A DNA stretch of 64,000 nucleotides from Nannochloropsis oceanica (Eukaryota; Sar; Eustigmatophyceae; Eustigmatales; Monodopsidaceae): positions 682,001 to 746,000 of the forward strand of contig CP038133.1 of assembly GCA_004519485.1 (NCBI GenBank). The letters are read 5' to 3'. Of the stretch, positions 1 to 17,681 are shown piece after piece. A program made the position numbers and the translations under genes. Under the pieces are notes generated by a model that saw only the letters and a list, made by a program, of their open reading frames with translations, made no database searches and had not been told where the DNA came from. The first letter of the stretch is position 1. Each line of letters begins with the position of its first letter.

Positions 1-1963
1 TTCTGCTGCCGGTGCTGTTGTTGCTGCTGCGATTGTTCTTGTTGTTGTCCTTATTACTGGTGGTGGTCGTCGTGGGCGACGTAAAAGCGGCCATACCCTG
101 TCGTAGCACGGGCCTCAGTAAGGCACCGCTGCTCTTTACCCCCGCTAAGGGTACCGGGAAATACGTCACTAATCCTCCTTCTCGCCTTGCGAACCTCTCC
201 AACTTCGCCACCCAACACTTCCTCCCTCCCTTCTTCCTTCTCGTCTTCGAGCATTGAATACATGCGTCCCCCATATTGGTGACTAAAAATTCGAACGCCA
301 CAGAACGAGCAGAGGCAGGCACGTGCACCTGGTCGTAGAGCTCAATCAAGCAATCAGCTGCTTCCTTTGCAAATTGACTCGTCGTGGGCACCCGAACGTA
401 AGCCGCCGAAGAGGAGGAGGAGTAGAAGGAGGTAGTGGTGATGGAGGGCCCCTCCTTCCCTCTTTCCTTTCCGCCCTCCTGTTGCGGGAGAGCATACTGG
501 GTGAGCACGGCAAAGACCGCCTCCCACACCACCGGCTCTTCGTGTCGGACACCTTTTAAGAACTGCAGGGCCTCCCTCTGATTCCCTAACACCGGGGGCT
601 TCCACATGTATCTGTCTACCCCCGCCCCTCCTCCCCCCGCCCCCTCTTTCCGTGCCTCCACCAGTCCCTCCACCACTCCAATCAACTCCAAAGTCCGCTC
701 AGCACTCTCAAACTCGCAGGCCCTCCTTCCCTCCTTTCCTCCCTCCCTCTCCCCTTCCAGGTACGTCGTCTGCAAATGTCCGAGGACAGCAGCAGCTATT
801 TCTCCATCTGGATCATCCCGATACATCCTCACTGCTTTACCCAGAGTTCTCCACGCTTCCTCCCACATCACCGCCTTCGCCGCTTCAAATCCAGCAGCAG
901 CAGCTCCATTGCGCTCTGGAGAGGAAGGATCGCCACCACTACTGTTGCTGTTGCTGCTCCTCCCAGCAGCAGTGTGCTGCAGCGCCCCATCCACTACCTT
1001 CATTCCCACTGCTGCTCTCACCGGACCTTGCAAGACCACACCTGTCTTGCTCGCCAGCTGCAGCAACAAAAACAACAAGGCTGCTCCCGCCAGTGCCACT
1101 TCCGCGTTCGGCGGCCTCGCCCCGAGGATGACAGCAGCGTATGCGGTCTGTAAGGAGCAGGTCCACAGGGAGGGGTACCAGGGCTCGGACCAGAGGGAGC
1201 GGAAGAATGTGCGATGGATGCGGCCGAGGCCTTGGAGGACCAGGACTCGGGTTTCCGACCATTGCTTTTGGGCGGAGTCGCGGCTGTGGTGTAGAATGAC
1301 CTTGGGCGCGCATTTCTTGCTTCCTCCTGGCTCTGCCGTCTGCTGCTGCGGGTGTCGCAGGGTCCTTCTATTTTCTCCCATCTCTTTCTCGTCCTCCTCT
1401 CCTGCAGATGAGGTCTTGTCCTCAATGGCCCGGACAAGGCTCGTCACCACCTCCACCCTCTCCCCCCAACTTTCCGCGGGAAACGCCGATCCATGCCCCA
1501 CAAAACACGAGAACAATGTGTTTACCGCACAATTCCTCACTTCTGGCCTGGAGTCTACAGCCAACCTACCCCCTAATTCCCTCAAAATGGCATCCCAAAT
1601 CACCGTCGCCTCCTCCGCCTCTCTCCCTCCCTCCCCTTTCCCTTTTTGTGGGCCACACCGACGGGAGACGAAGTCAGCAACAGTCCAAATCATCCCTACA
1701 GCAGTCAGAGAAACATTCACGTCCAATGCCTGAGACGCAAATGCCCCTATACAAGTTATACAACGAGGTAGATACCGAAGCGGGACGCTCTCCAGGTTGT
1801 CGTCGACAGTGAGTTTCAAACTCCGAAAGGCAAGGGGAAGGCAGGCTTCCCCCCATGCGCCTTCTCCTCTTTCCCTCTTCTCTTCTGGAGCAGCGGCACT
1901 TGTAGCAATGAGGGAAGGCAAAGAAGAAATCGAACGTAAGCCAGGGGCATCCAGATTCTGGCT

Positions 1964-2049
<86 letters not shown>

Positions 2050-5049
2050 CACTCGACAAGACAACATCATACAGGATATCGAAGACCTTTGCCCAGCCTT
2101 CACACAAAATATGACCGCACGATTCCAAAATGCGGTAAAGCGCATTTAGCACATGCGCCCTCGTATCCATGAAAGGCGAAGCACCCAACGCAGCCAAGGG
2201 GTGGAGAAGAACAATCTGCGGCGACGAGAACAAGCCCTCCTGCCCTACCTCACTCCTCGTCCTCCTCCACCCGGGCAAACGCTCCAGCTCCCCCTTCACA
2301 AAGAAAATGGCGTCAACATCAGAGCCTGATAAACTGCTACCGCCAACCCCGAGGTTGAAGGGGGTGGAGGGCAAGCCTCCGTCACCCTCCTCCTTGTTGC
2401 TCTTGTTACCACTGACTATGTCGCTGCTGCTGCTGCTGCTGTACCCGACAGATAAATCTACTTTTTCCTTCACCCCCACCGAATCTTCTGTCCTCTTTAG
2501 AGCCTTGATGGTCAAATCTGCCAGGGACGCAACAGCGAAAAGGCGCAAGGTGTTATGGTGGGTGCTGGCAAGGAAGGACAAATGATTGGTAATCAAGTCC
2601 GAAATGCACTCGAAGCGATAGATATTGAAGGCCGAAACCTTGACCAGCTGTCGCAGAGCAAAGGCTGCAGCAGTGGCAGAGCGATCGGGAAGGAGATATG
2701 TCGTCTGTATGCCACTGCTGGTGCCGTTGCTACTGCTGGAGCCAGGCGCGGGGCCAGGGGTTGAGGAGGAGGAGGTGGAAGCGAAGATGTAAGGTACCGA
2801 AAAGGCCGACAAGGCTGAGGACGAGGAAGGGGAAGAGGAGAACGACGACGACCGTTGTTCTCCCATGCCAGCTGATGCCTCGGCTTGTAACAAGGCCTCG
2901 GCATGCGAGACATAGACACGTACCACGCGCTCCAACGACGCATCCTCTAAAATAGCAGAGAAAGATGCAAACCGCCTAAGAGCGTTCATCAGCTTTTGCT
3001 CTTCCCCTGCATTCACCATTCCCTTCCTTCCCTCCCCTGATGACATACCCGACAATACCAACTTCTCTTCTCCCCCTCCCCCTCCCCCTCCGCTTGGCCC
3101 CGCTCCTGTCTCCCCCCCCCATCCTGTCAGATTATACAAACATGCTTCCAACAAATCAAAAGCTCCAATCACTGTCTCCCATGTCCTACCCCTTAAACCA
3201 TTTCCCAAAAATGAGACCACACGGAACAAACTTTTTATGGCCTTGGATTGTCGTGACGTCAACAGCGTCCCCATTCTTCCCCATGCCCCCTCCTTCCCTC
3301 CACCTCCCTCCCCCCCTCCCGTTCGTCCTCTTTCTCCTTCGTCGAGAAACAGAAGCATAGACGACGAAAGCGATGACGTCGATGCAGCAGAAGGAGCAGC
3401 CGCGCCCAATTCAGAATTAAGGGAAGGCACAGCTAATTTAACCATCAATGAGAAGATCTGGTTCTCGGCTGGAGTCACCCCCAGGACTCCCAAGGTCATG
3501 CAGAATCTTTCCAGACCCGCAAGTGAATACTCATACAAAAGGTCACATGCCTGAGAGGCATTACCGCCACCACTACTGCTACTGCTGCTGCTGCTGCCAC
3601 AGCAGAGATGAGCAAAAATGTGCGTAAGGAACCTCAACAGATTCTGCCACACATCCTCCTTGATCAGCATCCGATGCAGCATCCCCGCATCCTTCCCTCT
3701 CTTATTCTCCTCCCCCTCCTCCCTTTCCTCCCTCCCTCCCTCGCTCTCCCCCCCTTGCCTCCTTATCAAGGGCGTGTACATCGCCACCGAGGGTAGTGCT
3801 GGTGTCAGCACTCCACCCAAGACATCATCCACGACGCTCCCCCACATCGTCTCCACGACGGCCAGCAAACACCGCACGCCATTCAAAAGCACCTCTCCCT
3901 CCGTAATCGCCGGCATCCCCTCCTTCCCTCCCTCCCTCCCCTCCTTCATGATCACCTCGTATCCCCTCCCAGCCACCTGTGGAAGCCCCTTGGCCGTCCA
4001 GCCTGTCCCCCCCATCCCGGCCAAAATAGAGGAGGACGCGAGGGATGGAGGGAAGGAGGGCAAGGACCCCTCCACAACAAACCGACTCAGGTGGTGTATC
4101 ATTCCCGCGAAGACATTTGTGCACTCCTCATACAAATCATAATTTTGAAAGGCGCACACACACAGCTTCGCATCCCCACACACCATCGCCAGGACATCCA
4201 ACGCAAGCATTACTGTCCACAACCCAATCTTCCCTCCCCTCTTCCCTCCCTCCCTCCCTCCTCCTGCTCCTGCTTCACCACCACCAACCCCTACAGCCCC
4301 CGCCCCAAAAGCCACCGCCGCTCCCAAGAAACTATTCGCTGTACTCGCAATCGCGCTCGCTGCCCCCCCTGCTCCTCCCCCTCCCACAGTCCCTCCCTCC
4401 CTTCCTCCCTCTCCTCCTCCTCCCCCTCCTCCCAACACATCACTTGACGAAGAAATCAATTGAAAAAGCATCGCCAAGATAACCTCACATTGTGGTACCA
4501 AGGTCTCCCCCATAAACTCACTCAAAATCGTACCGATTGTTCGCATCAATCGCACCAGCAACGGAAAATCCATCTCCGACCTCAACGTCTGCACGATCAA
4601 AGGACACACCTGATTCCGCAACGCCTCTCCATACGCATTCCTTCCCTCCCTCCGTCCCGTCACTTTTCCCCCACAAGCTTGCCCTCCCCCCTCTCCCCTA
4701 AACAAGTCTGGGTGTTGCGACAGAATTTGCTCAATTATTTCCATCCCCAACACAGGGGATATATGCAGATGCTTGACCCATGCCCCTCCTTCCCCCCGAC
4801 AGACTAAGCACAAGTCTTGGATCAAATAGTATGCACACCTTTCCACAGGCGTCAGCCCTGCTAATTCAGGCAAGTCGCCATCAGTGCTGATGCTGGTGCT
4901 GGTGCTGGTGGTGATAACAGCTGGCGCTGCAGACACGGGTTTTGGGGAATGAGAGGCACCACTTGAGGACCAGTCCAGCCCTTTCTCCCTCTCTTTATCC
5001 TCCTTTGGTACTAACCCCCCACTACCTCTTCCTGTAAGCTTCTCCCCCC

Positions 5050-5081
<32 letters not shown>

Positions 5082-5644
5082 ATGTCTGCGACCCGATCAA
5101 ATATCAAACTGACAATCTGTCTAAGCGTGGCCTGTGCCGCATTTCTCACAGTGGCATTCCGGTGCTCTGTCAATTGAATGCATACGATGACGGCTGTGGC
5201 GAGCATGTCTTCTGATAAATCAGACGAGCGCCAAGTAATGGTTAGGAGAAGGGTTTGTAGGACTTTAACATGCACGTCAGGCGCCGCCGCAGAAGGAGAA
5301 ACGGCCTGAATGGCCAGAACACGCAAGATATTCGGGGCGTCAGAAGGCGAGATGGCATCTTTGTTCATCAAATGCGTAATGGCACCCAGGGCATGCAAAA
5401 TCATGCTTCTGTTACAATCGGCGTGGTTACAAGCGAGCAGGAAAGGACGAAGAAGCTCCTGGGACCTCAGGCGCGACACGGGTAGACTTTCTCCTGATTC
5501 CCGGACGGCGGCCGCGTATTGCTCTCGCAAGGCCCGTAGCTTAACGATGCCGCGCTCGGCGGCTTCCTTGACGACGGGGTGCTTTTTCCTGGCTTCAACG
5601 GAGAGGGCCCGGAGGTCATCTTCGACTATGCGGAGGAACTCCAT
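1..5644 (-). CDS. MON2: MON2 homologue, partial (C-terminal end beyond left edge)
   Basis: MON2 is a large peripheral Golgi/trans-Golgi protein related to the BIG/GBF Arf-GEFs but lacking a Sec7 domain; it works with Dopey in endosome-Golgi traffic. The start at 5644 gives MEFLRIVEDDLRALSVEA followed by a KHPVVKEAAERGI stretch, matching the family's DCB N-terminus almost residue for residue. Farther in, LRNQVCPLIVQTLR and the region after it match the HUS block, and near 1250 the frame reads RVLVLQGLGRIHRTFF, like the C-terminal half. The frame appears open from 5644 to base 1 (over 1,880 codons) with no intron; I checked several stretches by hand, not every codon. Inserts include 28 Gln at 1964-2047, a Gln run at about 5050 and many Gly/Glu/Arg-rich runs from GGA/GAG repeats. 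It is divergent from the helicase gene. The C-terminus is not in the window. Confidence 0.88.
1964..2047 (-). repeat. CAG/CAA tract coding 28 Gln in MON2
   Basis: On the minus strand this is a run of CAG codons followed by CAA codons, in the MON2 frame. The mixed codons suggest an older tract partly stabilised by synonymous changes next to a purer, younger CAG part. Confidence 0.9.
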
Positions 5645-6330
5645 TTGAAATTTGGGTTTGGGGAAGTTGGCTTGGAATAGTAGGAGAATCAGGCCTGTCT
5701 TGGCATGTCTGGCCTGTATCGTGAATGCGGCGTGGGTGACGATAAGCTTGAGGCTTGTCAAAGCAGGGCGAGCGAGCATGATGAACAATTGTTATCACGC
5801 TTGGGGTATGAGAGATGGGAAAAACGCGAAATGGGGGTGCTCAAAATGGGATCACTCGCTGATCCTGCTCGTCTTCCTGCTGGTGGTGGCAATGGCCACT
5901 CTTTTTTTGTGCCATAGAGAAGGGCTCTGTCGGGCCCAGGCGCCGGCGGGGTCAACTTCTTCAGCGATGGTGCATGCGTGCGTGATGCATCATGATGGCG
6001 TGATGCCGTGATGATTAAGGCGCCATCGGGATCATCGCTACGACTGGACGTGGCGGAAAGCAACCATCTCTGTGCGAATGAGAATCAGGAGCCACGCGTG
6101 TTCTGCCACCAGAGCAAGTGGCGCCACACATGTCTCGACTCATCCTTAAGCAGCTTATTTTACCGACGGCGTCACATTGTGACCTCCATGTCGTCCTCGC
6201 CCAGCCTGGCCTCCTCCTACCCCATCGACCATCGATCCTGTGTCCCACGTCGTCCTCATTCCCATTCCTCCGCCCCCTCCTCGCCACGAATCACAGAAAC
6301 TTACATCAAGCGAATCCAAGCGAAACCAGT
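5645..6330. promoter_or_regulatory. Divergent spacer between MON2 and the DEAD-box helicase
   Basis: This 686-base stretch separates two start codons that face away from each other, so it must hold both promoters and both 5' leaders. I see no convincing coding frame and no clear TATA box. Near 5980-6015 there are short ATGATG/CATGATG-like words. Nothing else can be supported. Confidence 0.55.
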
Positions 6331-10532
<4,202 letters not shown>

Positions 10533-11199
10533 GTGATAGCGCCGGAGGAATCACGGAGCTATGGGGGATAGCGTGATTTTTTAGGCATTTTGTCCCTGTC
10601 TCGGCATTTTTGTTCGAAAAGAGGAATAGAGGTTGGGAAAAGAGATGATATGTTGAAGTGCATGTCTTTCAATAAGAGTACGTAACATCGCTATCATCCG
10701 TAACATAATTATCCCGTCCATCCATGCGTCCACTATGGGCCAGGAGAGATGCGCGGCAGCCCAGGACTGAGAGTCAACACCCAGTAGGAAAAGAGCAAGG
10801 AAAGAAAGTAAAGCATGCGTACAAAGATTAAGAAGAAGAGGGAGTTAACGTGTGTGTCTGTGTGTGACGTATGGAAGAAACAATCAAAAAAAATAAAAGT
10901 AGTGAAATGTGGAGAGTGTCGTTGCCCTCGTTTGGCCCCATCCCCTTGCGCTCGCTCCTTGAGGCAATTCATTCTCTGCACAATCGGCTCTATCACGCGT
11001 ACTCGTGGCCTAATCGAGTTACATATGCGCTGTGGCGTCGTGCTGGCTATAGTAATCTAGCCCGAGAAAATATGCCTATTGTGTTGTGGGTGCTTACTCA
11101 AGAATCGGTCACAAGCCGATCCCCTCAATCCGGCCCTCTCATGCCGGCCATGCCTTTCTACACCGCCCCTACATACAACAGGCTTGTCAGCACAAGTAC
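10533..11199. other. Spacer between the helicase and the PGP phosphatase
   Basis: It holds the helicase 3' end and the leader of the next gene, both on the plus strand. A frame open from 11086 is in phase with the phosphatase and would add 38 residues, but the segment lacks the character of a targeting peptide, so it is left as leader. I see no other gene here. Confidence 0.5.
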
Positions 11200-11318
11200 A
11201 TGCGCGGTGGCGCTAACGTGGCCTTCTTCTGGCTCCTGCTCGTCATCTTGGGCTCGTGCGTCCTCTCCTTTTCTCTATCTACCTTGCCCTCCCGCTTTCA
11301 CTACCACACTGAGCAGCG

Positions 11319-11350
<32 letters not shown>

Positions 11351-12413
11351 TGCAGTTCGGCTCATCCTCTCCTCGACCGCGTCCTCGTCGACATCTCGGC
11401 CACAGTCCACCCACTTGTCTTATCATGGTGCAAAGCCTGAACTTCCAAGGCATCCTGGCCGTGGGTCAAGTCCTTCGCAACCCTTCCTTGATGCTCCCGC
11501 ACATCTCGATCAAGCACATCGGCCTGCTAGACTTTGAGCTCTTGCGACAAGCCGGTAAGTTGCACGGCAGACAGGAAGGGAGAATCATATTGCGAAAGAT
11601 GGAGGGCTCGTGAGATGCGTAGGTAGGCGTGGCTAGTGGACGCCTTGTGTTTTAAAAGGCTCTTCGCCAGTCGTCAACCTCTTCCGCTCATCCCTCTTTT
11701 GCCCTCCCTACCCACAGGCATCAAAGGCATTGTTTTTGACAAGGACAATACCCTCACCGCCCCCTACATCGACTCCATCCACCCGCAAGTCGCCGCTGCT
11801 TTCGAAAACTCCAAACGCGTGTTCGGCGCCAAGAGGCTCCTCATCATTTCCAATTCTGCGGGTACCCTTGACGATACCAACTACGAGGCAGCCACGCGGA
11901 TCGAGGCAGAACTGGGTACGTTTCTGAACCAAATAATGTTGAACCTTTCTGCCTAAAATTGCCATTAGCAGCACAAGAAGGTTCATGTCGCTACTCTCTA
12001 TCTTCTGTACACTGACAACCTTCACTCCCTCCTCCCCTTGCCTCCCCCTAGGTGTGCCCGTCCTAAGACATTCGATCAAAAAGCCAGGGGCTATCCCCGA
12101 GGTACTAGAACATTTTAAACGAGAATGTGGTCCAGAGACGACCTACGAAAACTTGTGTATCATTGGTGATCGGCTTTTGACTGATGTCATGTGGGGAAAT
12201 TTCGCTGGCATGTTCACGGTGCATACGCAGATCTTGACCCCGATGGGGGATAATAAAGTGGCAGCAATCGTGAGAAGGTTGGAGAATGTGGCGTGCAGAA
12301 TTTTGAGCCGACACTGGACGGCGATGCCGCATCCAGCGTTGGCATCCCGGGTGGTGTTTGGTGAGGCCGGGGAGGGGGAGGGGGGAGGAGGAGAGGCTAA
12401 GAAGGAAGCTTGA
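11200..12413 (+). CDS. GEP4: Phosphatidylglycerophosphate phosphatase, GEP4-type HAD protein, 3 exons
   Basis: Removes the phosphate from phosphatidylglycerophosphate to give phosphatidylglycerol, the main phospholipid of thylakoids and precursor of cardiolipin. Exons 11200-11554, 11718-11915 and 12052-12413 join in frame to 304 residues. From MVQSLNFQGILAVGQVL (11425 on) the protein follows the GEP4/YqeG family: KGIVFDKDNTLTAPY with the HAD nucleophile Asp and DxDNT (about 126), IISNSAGT, GVPVLRHSIKKPG, and GDRLLTDVMWGN. The 75 residues before this hold a hydrophobic signal-like stretch, FFWLLLVILGSCVLS, followed by Phe-Ser and then a Gln/Ser/Arg-rich run. This could be a bipartite plastid leader, or a poorly conserved mitochondrial one. 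In-frame ATGs at 11086 and 11425 are alternative starts. Family assignment is strong; compartment is inference. Confidence 0.88.
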
Positions 12414-13542
12414 GATGTTTGTGTAATTGATAGAAAGGCTTGCAACGCACAGAAAAAAAAGGCAAAGACGAATCGATGATCATTCATGAAGAATTAAAAA
12501 AAGAAAAAAGAAAAGAAAAGCAACATAATGCGCATTGTTTGGTCGAAAAGCTCATGTCCATATGGGCCAACCCCCCCCACTCCGCCCAAAGGCGCGAGGC
12601 AATTTCTTTCTCCCCTCACCACGACTTCTTCTTCTTTCACCACCGTCTTCCCGAGGAATTCGCATCACAGCAAGCAGCCGACACAAATCCCAGCGGATAA
12701 GTTATCGCCTGTATGCCCTCCATGTTTCCCCGGTGGCCTTTGCCATGCCAACGGTAGTTGGTGGCCCTATTGGAGCTTGGGTATCCAACATTCATCACTC
12801 GATTTCTTCTTCTTCATGATGATGCCCCCTTCCACCCCCCCCCTTTCGTCCGAGGCCACAGCCCATCTTGCGCGTGTTCTTATCTAGACCAAGTATTTTC
12901 CAATCGCGTGTTTTGCGGGTCGTCGTGGTTGGAATGGGGGCGGACCTTGGTGGTGAAGCGGAGAGCACGTTCAGCTAGGGGAGACACGAATGATGGTTGC
13001 CTGCCATCACACATTCATTCCCTTCCCTCCTGCCCGATGCAATCCACAGGACAGGCACTGCAAAAGCAGCGTGGGCCTTCCTTTTCTTCCTTGGGTCCCC
13101 TCGTCTGTGACCCCCACCCGTCATCCGATTGAGGCAACCACCTCTCAAGAATAGGTAGGTATATGTCGAGTTTCCGATGTCATGATGAAGAGGCGATGCT
13201 CGCGTTTGGCAAACTCAGTGGTAGAACGAGGAAATATCTGATGAAAGAGAGGAGAAAGTGTGCATGGTGTTGGTTACCGACGCTCTGTCCTTGCTCCTGT
13301 TGCCGAGCCTAGTTTACTCCTCACTCTCGAAGGCTTTCTTGACCCCCCCTCCCCCCCCCCAAAAATCCACCACGATCTTTTGTAATAGCCAGCGGAAGCT
13401 GGTAGGGGGACACCCACACACACAGGTACATACATACACGTTACCACACGTCGGGTGCATTTGGGAAGAAGAAAGGGCATCCTCGCCTCGCCATTTCTCC
13501 CTTCCCCGACGGCTTTCCCTCAGGCGCCACCTAGGATAGAGC
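12414..13542. other. 1.1-kb spacer before CNOT1
   Basis: No conserved coding frame or RNA gene is visible. The first part holds the A-rich 3' end of the phosphatase gene (12450-12530) and the rest is the promoter and leader of CNOT1. Poly-C (about 12570, 12835) and pyrimidine runs are present. Short frames here are low in complexity. Confidence 0.5.
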
Positions 13543-16500
13543 ATGCTCTCAGCGCCCCTGTTCTCTCAGATCCGTCTTCTTGTTGATAGCCTTACCAAGA
13601 ATTCATTTGCAGCAAACGTTGAGGAGCTTCAGCAGGTCGGTTGTTCCGGAGGAGGGAGAAAGGGGGGAAGGGAGGGAAGGCAAGGAAAGAGTGGTTAAAT
13701 CGATGTGGTGCAAAAGTGAGGGAAAGGAGAGCGTCTGTGATGATTTGAAGATTGGACTAGAGTTTCTGAATTTTCAAAGCAGGCGTTTTTGGGCGTCTGT
13801 GTATGTAGAGAAACCTCTTGCATGTCTGAGACGTATTCCGTGAAACAACCCTTTCTCCCTCCCGCCCCTCCCCTCGCTCGCCCGCTCTCCCCCCCTCCGT
13901 CCCTTCTACCATTTCCTTCCAACCTGCCTCCTCGCGGTGTTGCCTGTGCTCGGCCTGTTTGGCTTGAAACATGCTTAATCTCCATCTCCAACCTTTCTCC
14001 CTGGGCCTCCCTCCTTCCCTTAATCCCTTCTTCCCTGCAGCTAATACATCTATACGGCGACGACGCCCGCATCTACCTCCTTCAGAGCCTAGTCGAAGCC
14101 AGCAACGTTCTCCAGCAGCAGCAGCTGCAAAAGCAACAGCAGCAGACCGATCCCACCACTCAACAGCAGCAGCTCCTCCTCCTCGCGAGTGAGCTCATCG
14201 CTGTTTCGAAGAAGCCGAACTTCGTCTCTGTCCTCACCCGGGTGCGAATCCTCCCTCCCTCCCTCCCTCTCTTCCTTCCTCCCTACCTCCCCCCTCCTAC
14301 TCTTCCCTTACATTACTTACGACTACTGCCATTGACCACCTCGATCTCACGCCTTTCTCCCTCTCTCCCTCCCTCAGGCCTTACACCTCGGTTCTCCCAC
14401 TTCCGCCACCGGCATCGACCAGGCAGAGCAATTCAATTACGCCTCCCTCGCATCCTCTCTCCAGCTTACCTCTTCTCAAAGTACTGCTGTGTCTGTCGGC
14501 TTGGCCCGGGTTTCGTCTCCTACGGTAGCCCAGGACGCGTACAGGAGACTCAAGGGCCGGTTGCAAGAGCTATTGCTTGTTTCTTCTTCTGGCAAGGGAG
14601 AAGCAGCAGGAGCAGCAGGAGCAGCAGGGACAGCGGCGCTTGGAGAGGAAGTCCTCCACGCCCTTTTAGTTGTCTTGCGCAGTAATGAGGTGAGACGGAA
14701 GGAGGGAGGTCAAGAACGAAGGAAGAAGGAAGGGAGGGGAGGGGAGGGTGGGAGGGGAGGGAGGGAGGGGAGGGAGGGGAGGGAGGGGATGGAAGGGAGA
14801 GAAAACGAATGGTATACACGCTCACAGCCTTCTTTCGCCCCCTCTTTTTCTTCTCCCCTTTCCTTGCAGGAGTACATCAGCAACCCAAAAGCCACACACA
14901 CACTGCTTAAGATGCTGAAACAAACTCATCCAGACGCCACCAGCTCCCTCTCCCTCCTTCCCCTCCTCGACGGGAACAACAACGAGGCTGCCGACCTGGC
15001 CCCCTCCGCCGCTGCCGCCACTGCAGCCACCTCTCAGTTGCTCGCGCGCGAGGCCAGCAGCATAGCCAGCTCCATCCTCCAGTCGTTGGACATGGCGGGA
15101 TTCATCAAGGACCTGGGCTACAGCTGCACGGCCTCCACGGACAGATTCAGGGAGGCCTTGAAGGAGAGCGGGGTTGGGATGGACGAACGACAAGCCGCCC
15201 TCCTCCTCTGCCTTGTCGCCACGACCCACAAGGGCCCTGTAAATGAGATGAGCACAGAAGCAGCCAACGAACTGCGCTCCTCTCCCTCCTCATCTTCCTC
15301 CCTTTCTTCTTCCCCTGCTGCTCCTGACGAAGGAGGGGAGGGAGGGACGGAGGGAGCACCCACCACCTGGAACCTCGATGTGATGGCCGGCGTGATATCT
15401 ACCGACTATCCCTCTTTAGACTGGAATCGTGTCGCTCTAGAGCTTGACCAGCCTCGTCTTTTCATTGCTAATCAACAAGCCCTCTCCAACCTCATCACAC
15501 TCTACGAGCGCGCCGCCTCCGTCCCGTTTCCCCTCCGGGTACTTTTACGCCCCTGGACTCACAAAGTCGGCCAACTCTCCTTCATCCACCAGGCAATCGC
15601 CGCCCCTCCCTCCCTTCTCACTTTCTCGTCCACGTCCGGTCGGATGCAAGAGCCTTTCGAGTCCATGCCCGATATTCGCCAAGGCCCACCCAATAAGGCC
15701 TGGCTCTCCATCGACCTCATCTCCACCCTCCTCTCCTTCTCCGAAACCTCCCTGTGGTACTCGGCGCGGACCCTGTTCGACATTCCTCTCCGGCACTGCC
15801 CCGAAGTCCTCATTTGTGGCCTTGCCTGCGTGGATCAAGGCCTGGGAAAGCTCCGTTCCGAGCTCCTCGCTCTCCTGGGGCCCGTGTATTTCCGTCCCGG
15901 GAGGTCTCCCCATGCGGTGAATGTGATCAAGAGGATACAACAAACGAATCCTCAGTTGCTGGTAGAAGCTTTTGTAGAGCGGTTTCGGTCGGAGGAGAGT
16001 GCGGCGGTGGTGAGGGACACGCTGGCGGTGATGTTGTTAGCGCCAAGCACACAGCAAGACGTCCTGTCTTCGAGCTGTGTGGAGTTTGTGGTGGCTTTGG
16101 CCGCGGCGGCTGCTGACAAGGTAAGGACCCATCCGTCTCTCAAGAGCCCTTTCTCTTCTCTCCTTTCCTCTCTCACCTCCCTCTATTCTGAGTCTCTGCA
16201 CTTCCACCTTCAACGCTCCCTCTCCCCCTCCTTCCCGTCTGCCATCCTGCCCTCTCACAGGAGCAACTCAACCTCGAGTTGTTCATTGCTGAAAAGCTGG
16301 CCTCAGCTCTGGACAAGGAGGCGTTTGCGCGTGGTACCCTTTCCTTTGTCCATAAGCATGCAGGCCAAGCCCGGCCTCGGGCCGCAGTTGCAAGCAAGGA
16401 CGCCACGCCTGTCTTGCTGTCTGTGGAGAGCCTCGTGTCTTTGCTTAAGGTTTTGGGGCAAGACCAGGCCTTGAGGCAGGGGGGGACGCAAGTCGGGGTG

Positions 16501-17384
16501 GAGATCAAGCAAGCACTGGAGCTGTACTCGAAGCGCTTTCCAGAGATGGGCGGAGGGATGTCGGCAGCACTGACGGCACCAGCAGCTACAGCAGGAGGGG
16601 GAGGGACAGGGGGAGGGAATGAGGCGATCGAGGAATTGGCAAATGCATATTTCCAGAAAATCTACACGAGTGAGCAAAGCATTGCGGAGGTGATTGATAT
16701 GTTGAAGCGCTTCAAGAACAGCAAAGACTCGAAGGAACAGGAGATTTTTGCGTGCATGATACGGAACTTGTTCGATGAGTATCGGTTCTTTCATAAGTAC
16801 CCGGAGAAGGTAAGCCGTTTCGCCCTCCCTCTCTCCCTCCCTCCTTTTTCTCTCCTTTTGTCGCCATTTTTCAGTGTGTGAGTGCGAATCTGCTCGTATT
16901 TAATTCGTTTTTCAATCTGTTTCCGGTCCTTGCCCTCACCTAACGTTCCGTTTCCTCATTCCTTCGCCCCTCCCTCCCCTCCTCAGGAACTTCGCATCAC
17001 GGGGATCCTCTTCGGCTCCCTTATTCAGCACCAGCTTGTCACTTCCCTCACTCTCGGCGTTGCCCTGCGCTACGTCCTCGAAGCTTTGCGTCGTCCCCCT
17101 GGGGCCGGAAATGCAGGGAAATGGTTTCGGTTCGGTATGTTCGCCCTCGAGCAGTATCAGAGCCGCCTGCATGAATGGCCTCAGTACTGCTCACACCTGA
17201 TTCAGATTCCGCATTTGAGGCAGAATCACCCGGAGTTGGTGCTGGAGATCGAGCGGGCCATGACGCGACAGCCAGAGCAACTACTGTTGCCAGGCACAAA
17301 TGACCTGCAACCCGCGAGTTTGGCTGGCATAAGCCAACAAGCAGGAGGAGGGATGGGGAACTCGTCACCTCAATTGCTCTCATT

Positions 17385-17424
<40 letters not shown>

Positions 17425-17502
17425 CATACGTTGGCGGCGATGATGAGAAAGGCCGGGGCTAGTGGCCAGCAACAGCAACAGCAGTTGTTACAGCAGCAGC
17501 TC

Positions 17503-17552
<50 letters not shown>

Positions 17553-17629
17553 CTATATGGATTCTAGCTTTTTGGCGGGTAACGCATCTCCCTCACTGAT
17601 GGATCAACTCCAACAGCAGCAGCTTGACC

Positions 17630-17681
<52 letters not shown>

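Noticed and set aside
606-4807. Many plus-strand frames of 60-375 codons rich in Pro, Ser and Leu
   Set aside because: They lie opposite the MON2 coding frame, whose protein matches a known family; their composition is what antisense of GGA/CAG-rich coding sequence gives.
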